Source: Gracilimonas sp. (lineage in GTDB: Bacteria > Bacteroidota > Rhodothermia > Balneolales > Balneolaceae). Taken from it: 64,000 nt of DNA. The notes below the pieces were generated by a model that worked only from the letters and a program-made list of their open reading frames with translations, made no database searches and was not told the origin of the DNA. Shown here piece by piece: positions 56,613 to 64,000 of this stretch; the stretch's first letter is position 1, and every line of letters begins with the position of its first letter. Location: positions 1,612,001 through 1,676,000 of the forward strand of contig NZ_JABURM010000005.1 of the NCBI RefSeq assembly GCF_014762685.1. Reading direction: 5' to 3'. Made by a program: the position numbers and the translations under genes.

Positions 56613-59075
56613 ATGCGACTCTTAAAATATACTGTTTTTGGTTTTATTTTTATGCTTTTTAGCCTTCCTCTCTTAGCTCAGGATGTTGGCATTGACTTTG
56701 AAAATATTCGGGTTGATGATTTAAGTGATAATCAGATTGTTCAGCTTTATGAGCGCATGCAAGAAAGAGGTTTGACGATTTCCGATGTGGAAACTTTGGC
56801 AATTGCACGAGGCATGGATCCTGCAGAGGTAAGCAAGCTAAGGAGAAGAATTAATGAAGTTAGAAATTCTTCCCGACAGAACGATGATCAGCAAACAGGA
56901 GATCGTCGCACAAGGACTCAACAGGGAAAAAGTGGGCAACCCACTGAATTATCATCTTACCGCTCCGTAAGAGTTGACACCCTTGGTATGCTTCTCAGTC
57001 AGGAAGAGCCGGACTCTTCTACCGTTTTTGGGTCCGATATTTTCACCAATGAATATCTCACTTTTGAGCCTTCCATGAACATCCCTACCCCGACAAATTA
57101 TGTCTTGGGTCCGGGTGATGAATTAATCATAGATGTTTGGGGGGCTTCAGAAAACACCTATCAACTTAATATAAACCCGGAAGGTGCTGTTAATATCAGT
57201 AATATCGGACCGGTTTTTGTAAATGGTTTGACCATTGAAGAAGCTCGACAAAGATTAACCAATGAATTAGCTTCCATTTATTCCGGGCTGCGCGGTGAAA
57301 ATAAAAACACCTATGTTCAAATTTCTTTAGGTAATGTCCGGAGTATAAAGGTGAGTATTGTAGGTGAAGTAAAAGTGCCCGGAACTTACACCTTGTCGTC
57401 ATTGTCTTCTGTCTTTAATGCTTTATACGCTGCCGGCGGCCCCAGTAAAGACGGAACTTATCGTTCTATAAAAGTTCTGAGAAACGGTGATGTTTACAAG
57501 GAAGTAGACTTGTATAACTTTTTAGCATCGGGTGATTTGTCAGATAATATCAACTTACAGGATCAGGATATTATCAAAGTTGATCCCTACATAAATCGTA
57601 TTTCTGTAAAAGGAGAGGCTAAAAATATTGGTCTTTTTGAAACAGTTGAAGGGGAAACGTTCAATGATCTTTTAGACTATTTCGGAGGATTTACTCAAAA
57701 TGCTTATACAAAAAGAATAAAAGTAGAACGTAAAACTGATACCGAGAAAAAAATTGTAGACATTCAGTATCCGGATCAAGGTAATACGGTACTAAAATCC
57801 GGGGACGTCATTACCATTCAAAAGGTTTTAGACCGATACGAAAATAAAATTGAAATAGAAGGGGCTGTTTTCAGGCCGGGAATTTATGAACTTGAACAAA
57901 ACCCTACCCTTTATACATTGATAAACAATGCAGAAGGCCTTATGGGAGATGCGTTTTTAGAGCGTGCCGTGATTTACAGAACCCGACCGGATTACACTAT
58001 TGAGGCTATTCCCGTAAACCTTAATGCTTTAATGGCCGATTCTTCCTCTAATGATGTGAAGCTTGTTAAAGATGACAGAATCAGAATTTCTTCTATTTTT
58101 GATCTGCGTGAATTAAGAACGGTTACAATTAGCGGTTCTGTGTTAAGTCCTGGATCTTATCGATTTGTAGAAAACAGTTCGTTGAAGGATTTGATATTTG
58201 AAGCTGATGGTTTCAGAGACGAAGCCGCCCCTTACAATATCGAAATTGCACGCCGCATAGAAGATGACCGTTCAGGAACAATTCAAAATGAAATTGCCGA
58301 AATCATTACGGTAAGCATTGAAAACGGGTTACAATATTCTTCTGAACTTGAAGAAATTAAATTGCAGCCATTCGATCAGGTTTTTGTTCGCAAATCTCCT
58401 TCTTACGAAGTCCAACAAACTGTTCGTATAACCGGAGAGGTCATGTATCCGGGAGAGTATGCTTTAAGTACGCGAGACTTCCGACTCAGCGACCTTCTTG
58501 ATAAAAGCGGGGGACTCACAAGGTTTGCTTATCCTGAAGGGGCTTCACTTACCCGTCAATTTGATACCGATATCGATAAGTTAGAGCTTAATATTGAAGA
58601 CTCGGTTACCACACAACGGGTGGAATCACTTTCCCAGGTAGGCATCAAGCTCCAAGAAGTACTCAACAATCCAGATTCAGAATTTGATATGCTGCTTCAG
58701 CCGGGTGATGTCATTGAAGTTCCAAAAAGGCTTCAAACCGTCCAAATCAGGGGAGAAGTCCTATACCCCATCAATGCCCGTTTTGATGATTCACGATCAT
58801 TTAGAAACTACGTCAGTGCCGCCGGTGGGTTTACAGAACAAGCGAATACCCGTCGCGCATATATCGTTTATGCAAATGGAGAAGTGGACAGAACCAAGAA
58901 GTTCCTATTTTTTAAATCTTATCCGGATGTAAAACCGGGGTCAATACTTATAATTCCTCCAAAAGAAAAACAAGCACGTTTATCACCTCAGGAGCGAATT
59001 GCTATTTTATCTACCATAGTGTCCATGGCTGCCATCGTAACGAATACCTTATTTCAGATAAGAAGAAATAACTAA
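56613..59075 (+). CDS. polysaccharide export protein, Wza-like with multiple SLBB domains
   Basis: About 820 residues from the ATG giving MRLLKYTVFGFIFMLFSLPLLAQ, a Sec signal; a TTG 17 codons upstream is weaker. A helical linker with charged Gln/Arg-rich sequence (to about 120) is followed by the export domain NYVLGPGDELIIDVWG and repeated SLBB modules (VGEVKVPGTYTLSS, IEGAVFRPGIYELEQ, ISGSVLSPGSYRF, ITGEVMYPGEYAL, IRGEVLYPINARF). A C-terminal membrane helix ends LFQIRRNN. No capsule synthesis, Wzc kinase or polymerase gene is next to it, so it is an orphan here. Confidence 0.9.
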   Translation: MRLLKYTVFGFIFMLFSLPLLAQDVGIDFENIRVDDLSDNQIVQLYERMQERGLTISDVETLAIARGMDPAEVSKLRRRINEVRNSSRQNDDQQTGDRRTRTQQGKSGQPTELSSYRSVRVDTLGMLLSQEEPDSSTVFGSDIFTNEYLTFEPSMNIPTPTNYVLGPGDELIIDVWGASENTYQLNINPEGAVNISNIGPVFVNGLTIEEARQRLTNELASIYSGLRGENKNTYVQISLGNVRSIKVSIVGEVKVPGTYTLSSLSSVFNALYAAGGPSKDGTYRSIKVLRNGDVYKEVDLYNFLASGDLSDNINLQDQDIIKVDPYINRISVKGEAKNIGLFETVEGETFNDLLDYFGGFTQNAYTKRIKVERKTDTEKKIVDIQYPDQGNTVLKSGDVITIQKVLDRYENKIEIEGAVFRPGIYELEQNPTLYTLINNAEGLMGDAFLERAVIYRTRPDYTIEAIPVNLNALMADSSSNDVKLVKDDRIRISSIFDLRELRTVTISGSVLSPGSYRFVENSSLKDLIFEADGFRDEAAPYNIEIARRIEDDRSGTIQNEIAEIITVSIENGLQYSSELEEIKLQPFDQVFVRKSPSYEVQQTVRITGEVMYPGEYALSTRDFRLSDLLDKSGGLTRFAYPEGASLTRQFDTDIDKLELNIEDSVTTQRVESLSQVGIKLQEVLNNPDSEFDMLLQPGDVIEVPKRLQTVQIRGEVLYPINARFDDSRSFRNYVSAAGGFTEQANTRRAYIVYANGEVDRTKKFLFFKSYPDVKPGSILIIPPKEKQARLSPQERIAILSTIVSMAAIVTNTLFQIRRNN

Positions 59076-59079
59076 TTGA

Positions 59080-59139
59080 AAAGGAAATCACAGATTCGTG
59101 GCTTTAATACCTCAATAAATTATATCTGTGATTTCCTTT
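59080..59139. terminator. long-stem hairpin between SLBB gene and fadE
   Basis: AAAGGAAATCACAGAT / ATCTGTGATTTCCTTT, perfect 16-bp stem with a 28-base loop, between convergent genes. The right arm runs into TTTCTTCTC. The loop and stem size suggest a transposon-type palindrome that may double as a terminator. Confidence 0.6.
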
Positions 59140-59165
59140 CTTCTCTAATAAATTAGTTGGTACGG

Positions 59166-61661
59166 TCATTTCATGTGTTCGGAAACTTCTTTGGGAGGAG
59201 CTCCATCCCCAAAAGGCTTACTCGGTGTTTCATTCATGTATTCATTCAATGTAAATTCATCTACCTGAATGGCATCATTACGGACCCTTTCGGTTTTCTT
59301 TACCAGTTCAGCCTCTTCTTTGCTGAGCACTCCTTTTTCTGTGGCAAGATCAGCAATATCCAAATAGGGTTCTTTTGGAAGCTCACCGGTTTTAATAGCT
59401 TTGTATAGCTTCTTGAATGCCGGCCATGCTTCTTCATTCAGCTGCATGGCGTACTCATATCGGCCTATAGCTGAATCTTTATCTTTTGGCATAAAAATAC
59501 CTTTTGTAATATGATTCCGATCTTCGCCGCGAGTCTGCATAGCCTGGGCTACTTGATGCCCAAGTTTATCTGATGGGTAGGTTCCAATCGGATTTAGTCG
59601 TGACCAAACTCCTGCAATCCGAAATGCCCAACTCAAACCGGGTACTTTAATTTCCCGGAGAATACCTTCAAAAGCTCTCTGTATTTTCCAGAAACTGTAT
59701 TCCATTGCCCATTCAAAATACGGACGATCTGCTTCTCTTCTTCCTTCAGCTTCAAAGCGTCTTAATGTGCCTGAAGCCAAATACATATAGCTGAGAATAT
59801 CAGCATAGCGTCCGGCTATTTTTTCCTTCATTTTGAGCGCGCCACCATAAGACCCCAGTGCTATGTCAGAAAAGAATGCAAACGAAGCTGATGCCCAAGC
59901 CAGTTTTCTAAAATACTTGGCTGACGGCCCGTTGACAGGTGAACCTGCCAAACGCCCCCTTGTAATACTCAGCAAGAAGGATCGTACTTTATTTGTGGCC
60001 ACATGTCCAATATGTTTCCAAAAATTATCATCAAAGGCCTTCACGTCTTTGTTCATCAGCGCATCAATTTCATTATATGCATACGGATGGCAGCGAATAG
60101 CGCCCTGCCCAAAAATCATTAAGGTTCGGGTAAGAATATTCGCGCCCTCTACGGTAATTGCAATAGGCATAGCGGTGTAGCTGCTTGCAAAGATATTACG
60201 AGGACCACGGGAAATCCCGGCTCCACCTACAATATCCATCGCATCATTCACGATTTCACGGCCCAGTTCTGTGAAATTATATTTGGCAATCGCTGTAACT
60301 ACAGCCGGTTTTTGCCCACTGTCTAAACCTCCGGTTGTATATCTTCGGGCAGCTTCCATCAGGTACGTATAGCCACCGATGCGAGCCATTGGCTCTTCAA
60401 TACCTTCAAACTTTCCTATGTTCAAACCAAATTGCTTACGGATAGCCGTATAGGCCCCAATTGCCCGCGTAGCCACCTTTGAGCCTCCCACACTTTGTGC
60501 CGGTAATGAAATCCCACGCCCTACTGCCAAAGATTCCATTAACATACGCCATCCGTTTCCGGCTCCATCTTCTCCACCGATAATGGCATCAATCGGCACT
60601 ACCACATCTTTACCGTTAATCGGGCAGTTATGAAAGGGTATCCCTAACGGGTCATGACGCCGACCTAATACCACACCTTCCTGGTTTGAAGGAATAAGTG
60701 CGCAGGTAATTCCCCGATTTTCCTTTTCACTCAATAAATGATCCGGATCCTTTAAATTAAATGCCAAGCCTATTACTGTAGAAATGGAAGCAAGGGTGAT
60801 ATAGCGTTTCTCAAAATTCAATCTCAAATAAAGCTCTCCATCTTCTCCCTTGAAAACCACACCTTCTGATCGCATGCTCCCCGCATCAGAACCTGCATTT
60901 GGTTCTGTAAGCCCGAAACATGGCATTTCCTGACCTGTAGCAAGGCGAGGCAGGTAATGATCTTTCTGTTCGTCAGTTCCGTAGTGAAGCAGTAATTCTG
61001 CAGGCCCCAAAGAATTTGGTACCATAACCGTTGTGGCCAATGGTCCGCATCTGGAGGCTAATTTAGCGACAATAGCACTGTGTGCCGTTGCAGAAAATTC
61101 AAGCCCGCCATATTTCTTTGGAATAATTAACCCAAAGAATTTCTCCTTTCTCATAAACTCCCAAGCTTCCTCTGTAAAATCTTTACGAACCATCACATCC
61201 CAGTCCGTCACCATACTGCAAAGTTGCTCAACCGGCCCGTCCATATAAGCTTGCTCTTCATCAGTCAATTCGGGATATGGTTCATCCAAAATACGTTTCA
61301 TGTTGGGCTTCCCTGAGAACAGCTCTCCTTCAACCCATACATTACCCGCCTCAATTGCAGTTTGTTCTGTTTGCGAAATTTTGGGCAGGAAATTCATTGC
61401 ATCCAGTAACTTCATAAGCGGACCACTCAAAGCCACCCGGCGAATAGGCTTCACATTGAAAACCAACACCAACACTGTATAGGTTATAAAAAGCCATAGA
61501 GGGGCGTCTAAACCAACCAACCCGAAATAACCGGCAATCGCCCATAACCATAAAGGAGCTCCGGTATATCCCATTACCAGCATTAATAAAACTACCGAAC
61601 CAATCGAGGCCCAAAGTGATACCTCACTAAAAAATCCTACTAAATCCATAATTGCTTCCAT
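59166..61661 (-). CDS. fadE: FadE-type long acyl-CoA dehydrogenase
   Basis: 831 residues, the length of FadE. Two or three hydrophobic N-terminal segments (about 15-70) anchor it to the membrane; the flavin dehydrogenase core spans about 90-560 with FGLTEPNAGSDAGS at 249-262 and a FadE-specific C-terminal extension. It introduces the first double bond of fatty acyl-CoA in beta-oxidation. A TetR-family gene lies 15 bp upstream on the same strand. No other beta-oxidation enzyme is in the window. Confidence 0.93.
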   Translation of the reverse strand: MEAIMDLVGFFSEVSLWASIGSVVLLMLVMGYTGAPLWLWAIAGYFGLVGLDAPLWLFITYTVLVLVFNVKPIRRVALSGPLMKLLDAMNFLPKISQTEQTAIEAGNVWVEGELFSGKPNMKRILDEPYPELTDEEQAYMDGPVEQLCSMVTDWDVMVRKDFTEEAWEFMRKEKFFGLIIPKKYGGLEFSATAHSAIVAKLASRCGPLATTVMVPNSLGPAELLLHYGTDEQKDHYLPRLATGQEMPCFGLTEPNAGSDAGSMRSEGVVFKGEDGELYLRLNFEKRYITLASISTVIGLAFNLKDPDHLLSEKENRGITCALIPSNQEGVVLGRRHDPLGIPFHNCPINGKDVVVPIDAIIGGEDGAGNGWRMLMESLAVGRGISLPAQSVGGSKVATRAIGAYTAIRKQFGLNIGKFEGIEEPMARIGGYTYLMEAARRYTTGGLDSGQKPAVVTAIAKYNFTELGREIVNDAMDIVGGAGISRGPRNIFASSYTAMPIAITVEGANILTRTLMIFGQGAIRCHPYAYNEIDALMNKDVKAFDDNFWKHIGHVATNKVRSFLLSITRGRLAGSPVNGPSAKYFRKLAWASASFAFFSDIALGSYGGALKMKEKIAGRYADILSYMYLASGTLRRFEAEGRREADRPYFEWAMEYSFWKIQRAFEGILREIKVPGLSWAFRIAGVWSRLNPIGTYPSDKLGHQVAQAMQTRGEDRNHITKGIFMPKDKDSAIGRYEYAMQLNEEAWPAFKKLYKAIKTGELPKEPYLDIADLATEKGVLSKEEAELVKKTERVRNDAIQVDEFTLNEYMNETPSKPFGDGAPPKEVSEHMK

Positions 61662-61676
61662 GATGTTATCCTTCGT

Positions 61677-62276
61677 TTATGATACTGTTGTCCGAACTAA
61701 GAATCCCTGAACCACAAGCTCAATAGAATCCTCAATAAATTGCTGCTGATCAATGCGACTGTCTAATCTTTTATTTAAAACAACCGATACAATCCCGTGT
61801 AATTGAGCCCAAATCGAATAAGCGGCTACTACCGGGTTTCCAACCTCCATCAGTCCTTTTGAGACACTTTCTTCTATGGTCTTGACCAAAAGCTCATAGC
61901 ATCGGCGAGCTTTTCTGAACTTTTCCTTGGGATATCGGGCCATTGCATCCGGACGAACCTGATAAATGATTTCATACTTTTCCGGATGGCCTATTCCAAA
62001 CTCCACATAGCTTTCTATGATTGTTTTGAACCGCTCTATGCTGTCGTCTATTAAAAGAGCTCTTGATTCTATAAATTGACTTAAATCTTCTACCGATTCC
62101 TCAATCAAAGTATGCAAGAGATGATCCTTGTTGTCAAAATACAGATAGATACTTGTAGCTGTCACATTCGCTTTTTTAGCAATCTTTCGCATAGATAAAG
62201 ATCTATACCCATCCTCAAACAGCATGTGCCGGCTGATATCTAAAATCTGATCTCTTAATGGGGTTTCTTCGTTCAT
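61677..62276 (-). CDS. TetR-family regulator of the fadE unit
   Basis: 199 residues. Helix-turn-helix MRKIAKKANVTATSIYLYFDNKDHLL (25-50), then a helical ligand-binding domain. It shares an operon with fadE, so control by acyl-CoA or fatty acid is likely by analogy with FadR-type TetR proteins. An inverted repeat lies directly upstream of its start. It probably represses its own transcript. Confidence 0.92.
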   Translation of the reverse strand: MNEETPLRDQILDISRHMLFEDGYRSLSMRKIAKKANVTATSIYLYFDNKDHLLHTLIEESVEDLSQFIESRALLIDDSIERFKTIIESYVEFGIGHPEKYEIIYQVRPDAMARYPKEKFRKARRCYELLVKTIEESVSKGLMEVGNPVVAAYSIWAQLHGIVSVVLNKRLDSRIDQQQFIEDSIELVVQGFLVRTTVS

Positions 62277-62288
62277 TTCCTGATTTTG

Positions 62289-62303
62289 GTTAACGGTGTT
62301 AAC
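62289..62303. promoter_or_regulatory. candidate TetR operator GTTAAC-N3-GTTAAC
   Basis: GTTAACGGTGTTAAC lies 13 bp upstream of the TetR gene start, with another GTTAA half-site at 62311-62315. Size, symmetry and place fit autoregulation of the tetR-fadE operon. Confidence 0.65.
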
Positions 62304-62402
62304 TACTCAAGTTAATCATTCCAAGATGAAAATCAAGTTGGGGGCTTTTGAAAATAAAAATTTGGAAGTTTCTAATCTCAGAACGGAATTAAAAGCAGAC
62401 TA

Positions 62403-63059
62403 TTACCCTAATCGAAAGGACAAATACTTAATCGTTTTTCCTTTTTCCAAGTGCATTTCTTCGTAATACGTAATAATTGAGAGTTTTGGGTGAACCGGTC
62501 GATTTTTATGTACATTCGGCTCATCTTCCAACAGTTCCATACCCTCTTGATCTATAATTTCCTTGGTGTATTCATATAAAACATCACTATCGGTTTTCAG
62601 ATGAATAACGGCCCCGGGCTTCATCACTTTCCGATAGGTTGTCAGGAATTTAGGGGCAGTAAGGCGTTTCCTCTCTTTTTTTATATAGGGATCTGAAAAT
62701 ACAATCCAGGCTTCATCCACTTCATCTTTGCCAAAAAACTGATCCAGATGATCAATGAAACCTCTTAAATATCGAACATTATCCAGATTTCTATTCAGTG
62801 CTTCGGTCGCCCCTACCCACATCCGGTTTCCCTTGATATCAATCCCGACATAATTTTTTTGAGGTTCTATCTCGGCCAATCCAATTGAATACTCTCCTTT
62901 TCCACAGGCCAGTTCTAAAACTATGGGCTGAGCTTTCGTGAAAACCTCTGAATTCCACTTCCCTTTTGGAGCAGGATGATCTTTATCAAATTCTGTATAA
63001 ACCAGCGTATTTTTGAGCTTGGGCAGCTCTTCCATTCGCTTCTCTTTTATTTTGGGCAT
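62403..63059 (-). CDS. trmB: tRNA (guanine-N7-)-methyltransferase
   Basis: 218-residue SAM enzyme that methylates G46 of tRNAs. VLELACGKGEYSIGLAE at about 47-63 binds SAM; YVGIDIKGNRMWVGA follows; FSDPYIKKERKRLTAPKFL near 121 replaces the usual F-DPWPKKRH stretch with a Bacteroidota-type variant. The C-terminus ITYYEE is conserved. It is last in the redoxin-pdxH-trmB operon (3-bp gap from pdxH). Confidence 0.93.
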   Translation of the reverse strand: MPKIKEKRMEELPKLKNTLVYTEFDKDHPAPKGKWNSEVFTKAQPIVLELACGKGEYSIGLAEIEPQKNYVGIDIKGNRMWVGATEALNRNLDNVRYLRGFIDHLDQFFGKDEVDEAWIVFSDPYIKKERKRLTAPKFLTTYRKVMKPGAVIHLKTDSDVLYEYTKEIIDQEGMELLEDEPNVHKNRPVHPKLSIITYYEEMHLEKGKTIKYLSFRLG

Positions 63060-63062
63060 TCC

Positions 63063-63707
63063 TTATGGCGAGAGTCTTTTTATAGTCCAGTTTCCATTTT
63101 GCAATTCATATTTCACCCGATCATGCAACCGGCTTCTCCGTCCCTGCCAAAACTCAATTGCCTCGGGTATTAGGCGGTAGCCACCCCAGGTATCCGGCAT
63201 CGGGACTTCTCCTTCATTATATTTTTTTTCTAACTCATCAAAACGATCCTCCAGCACTTCCCGGCCTTCTACTACTTCACTTTGATTGGAAGCCAAAGCT
63301 CCCAACTGACTTTGATAAGGCCGTTGTTTGAAATACTCTTCACTTACCGATTTTGGGATTTTTTCAGTCACTCCTTCAATTCGAACCTGCCGTTCTAATT
63401 CCAGCCACATAAAGCAAAGTGAGGCATTGGGATTTTGCTGCAATTCCTTCCCTTTATCACTCGAGTAATTGGTATAAAAGATGAAGCTCCCATCATCCAC
63501 TTCCTTTAACAGAACGACCCTGGCTTTTGGTTTATGATTTGCATCAACAGTTGCCAGGATCATGGCATTTGGCTCCGGAACCCCGGATTCCAATGCTTCA
63601 AACATCCATTTCTCGAACTGTTTGATCGGATTTCGATCTACTCTTGATTCATCAAGAGAATTTTTGGAGTATTCTCCGCGGAGTTTTTGCAGTTGTTGTT
63701 TGTTCAT
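63063..63707 (-). CDS. pdxH: pyridoxamine 5'-phosphate oxidase
   Basis: 214-residue FMN enzyme making pyridoxal 5'-phosphate. Conserved ARVVLLKEVDDGSFIFYTNYSSDKGKEL, QVRIEGVTEKIP, Y-KQRPYQSQLGA-ASNQS and the C-terminal EFWQGRRSRLHDR...W...RLSP complete the family. It lies 4 bp downstream of the redoxin and 3 bp before trmB, so all three form an operon. Confidence 0.96.
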   Translation of the reverse strand: MNKQQLQKLRGEYSKNSLDESRVDRNPIKQFEKWMFEALESGVPEPNAMILATVDANHKPKARVVLLKEVDDGSFIFYTNYSSDKGKELQQNPNASLCFMWLELERQVRIEGVTEKIPKSVSEEYFKQRPYQSQLGALASNQSEVVEGREVLEDRFDELEKKYNEGEVPMPDTWGGYRLIPEAIEFWQGRRSRLHDRVKYELQNGNWTIKRLSP

Positions 63708-63711
63708 TTAT

Positions 63712-64000
63712 TTACCCAAAATAATCCGGTTCATTGCCGGGTTTCCATTTAATATTACAACCTACACTGGGAATCTGCTGCTGTTCAGGAATTGTTTTCC
63801 CAGCAAGAACAGCATCCAATGCTTTTCTCAAATCTTTACCTGTGACCGACTTTCCGTTTTTAGGACGGCTGTCATCAAATTGCCCTCTGTAAACGAGTTT
63901 CCGATTCTCGTTAAATACAAAAATATCCGGAGTACAAGCGGCTTTATATGCTTTAGCCACCTCCTGTGTTTCATCATACAAATAAGGAAATGGATAATTT
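63712..64000 (-). CDS. redoxin/peroxiredoxin-like protein (5' end cut by window edge)
   Basis: The C-terminal about 96 residues, beginning in NYPFPYLYDETQEVAKAYKAACTPDIFVFN. Next come YRGQFDDSRPKNGKSVTGKDLRKALDAVLAGK and a tail with a CNIKWKPGNEPDYFG ending. This is the pattern of AhpC/TSA-type thioredoxin-fold proteins (PRX-like 1). The catalytic start of the domain lies beyond the edge. It leads the operon with pdxH and trmB. Confidence 0.85.
   Translation of the reverse strand, partial: NYPFPYLYDETQEVAKAYKAACTPDIFVFNENRKLVYRGQFDDSRPKNGKSVTGKDLRKALDAVLAGKTIPEQQQIPSVGCNIKWKPGNEPDYFG

Overview
The window comes from a member of the Bacteroidota, most likely the Balneolales/Balneolaeota or a close relative. 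This is inferred from gene content only: three SusC/SusD outer-membrane pairs, four GWxTD-domain lipoproteins, a cbb3 oxidase with fused CcoN-CcoO and single-heme CcoP, a long FadE-type acyl-CoA dehydrogenase and a PorW/SprE-like TPR lipoprotein. There is no phage, plasmid, CRISPR array or rRNA operon. Both ends cut through genes (a MoxR/Mg-chelatase-like ATPase on the left, a redoxin on the right).

Layout. 1-7.2 kb is housekeeping: AAA+ ATPase, pabB, pyrD, a TPR lipoprotein and pyk. 7.3-33.9 kb is an accessory surface region. It holds three SusC/SusD pairs (9.6-14.4, 19.7-24.3, 26.1-30.7 kb), four paralogous GWxTD lipoproteins (7.3, 14.6, 18.1, 32.5 kb), small lipoproteins, a GIY-YIG nuclease gene between two 145-bp direct repeats, and an initiator tRNA with a decayed partial copy and a second, start-damaged GIY-YIG gene beside it. 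rocD (ornithine aminotransferase) is embedded in it. 34.3-41.1 kb is metabolic: lysine 6-aminotransferase, an SDR, a DUF1579-like lipoprotein, purL between two copies of a short repeat, and an acetyl-CoA hydrolase/4-hydroxybutyrate CoA-transferase family enzyme.

41.4-50.5 kb is a complete cbb3 terminal-oxidase locus: an Rrf2-type regulator with three clustered cysteines, ccoI, ccoS, ccoNO fusion, ccoQ, ccoP, ccoG, ccoH-like and a TauE/SafE-like membrane protein. The first five junctions overlap or almost touch. An 18-bp perfect palindrome lies 29 bp before the regulator. 50.5-64 kb holds a HAD phosphatase, lemA with two TPM proteins, an Lrp-type regulator with a methionine gamma-lyase-like enzyme, glycerate 2-kinase, a large SLBB export protein, a TetR-fadE pair with an inverted-repeat operator candidate, and a redoxin-pdxH-trmB operon.

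The strongest unexplained pattern is the repeated association of GWxTD lipoproteins with SusCD pairs, with no carbohydrate enzymes nearby, together with two GIY-YIG genes that each lie downstream of a GWxTD gene between direct repeats. Many intergenic gaps contain long hairpins or MITE-like inverted repeats.
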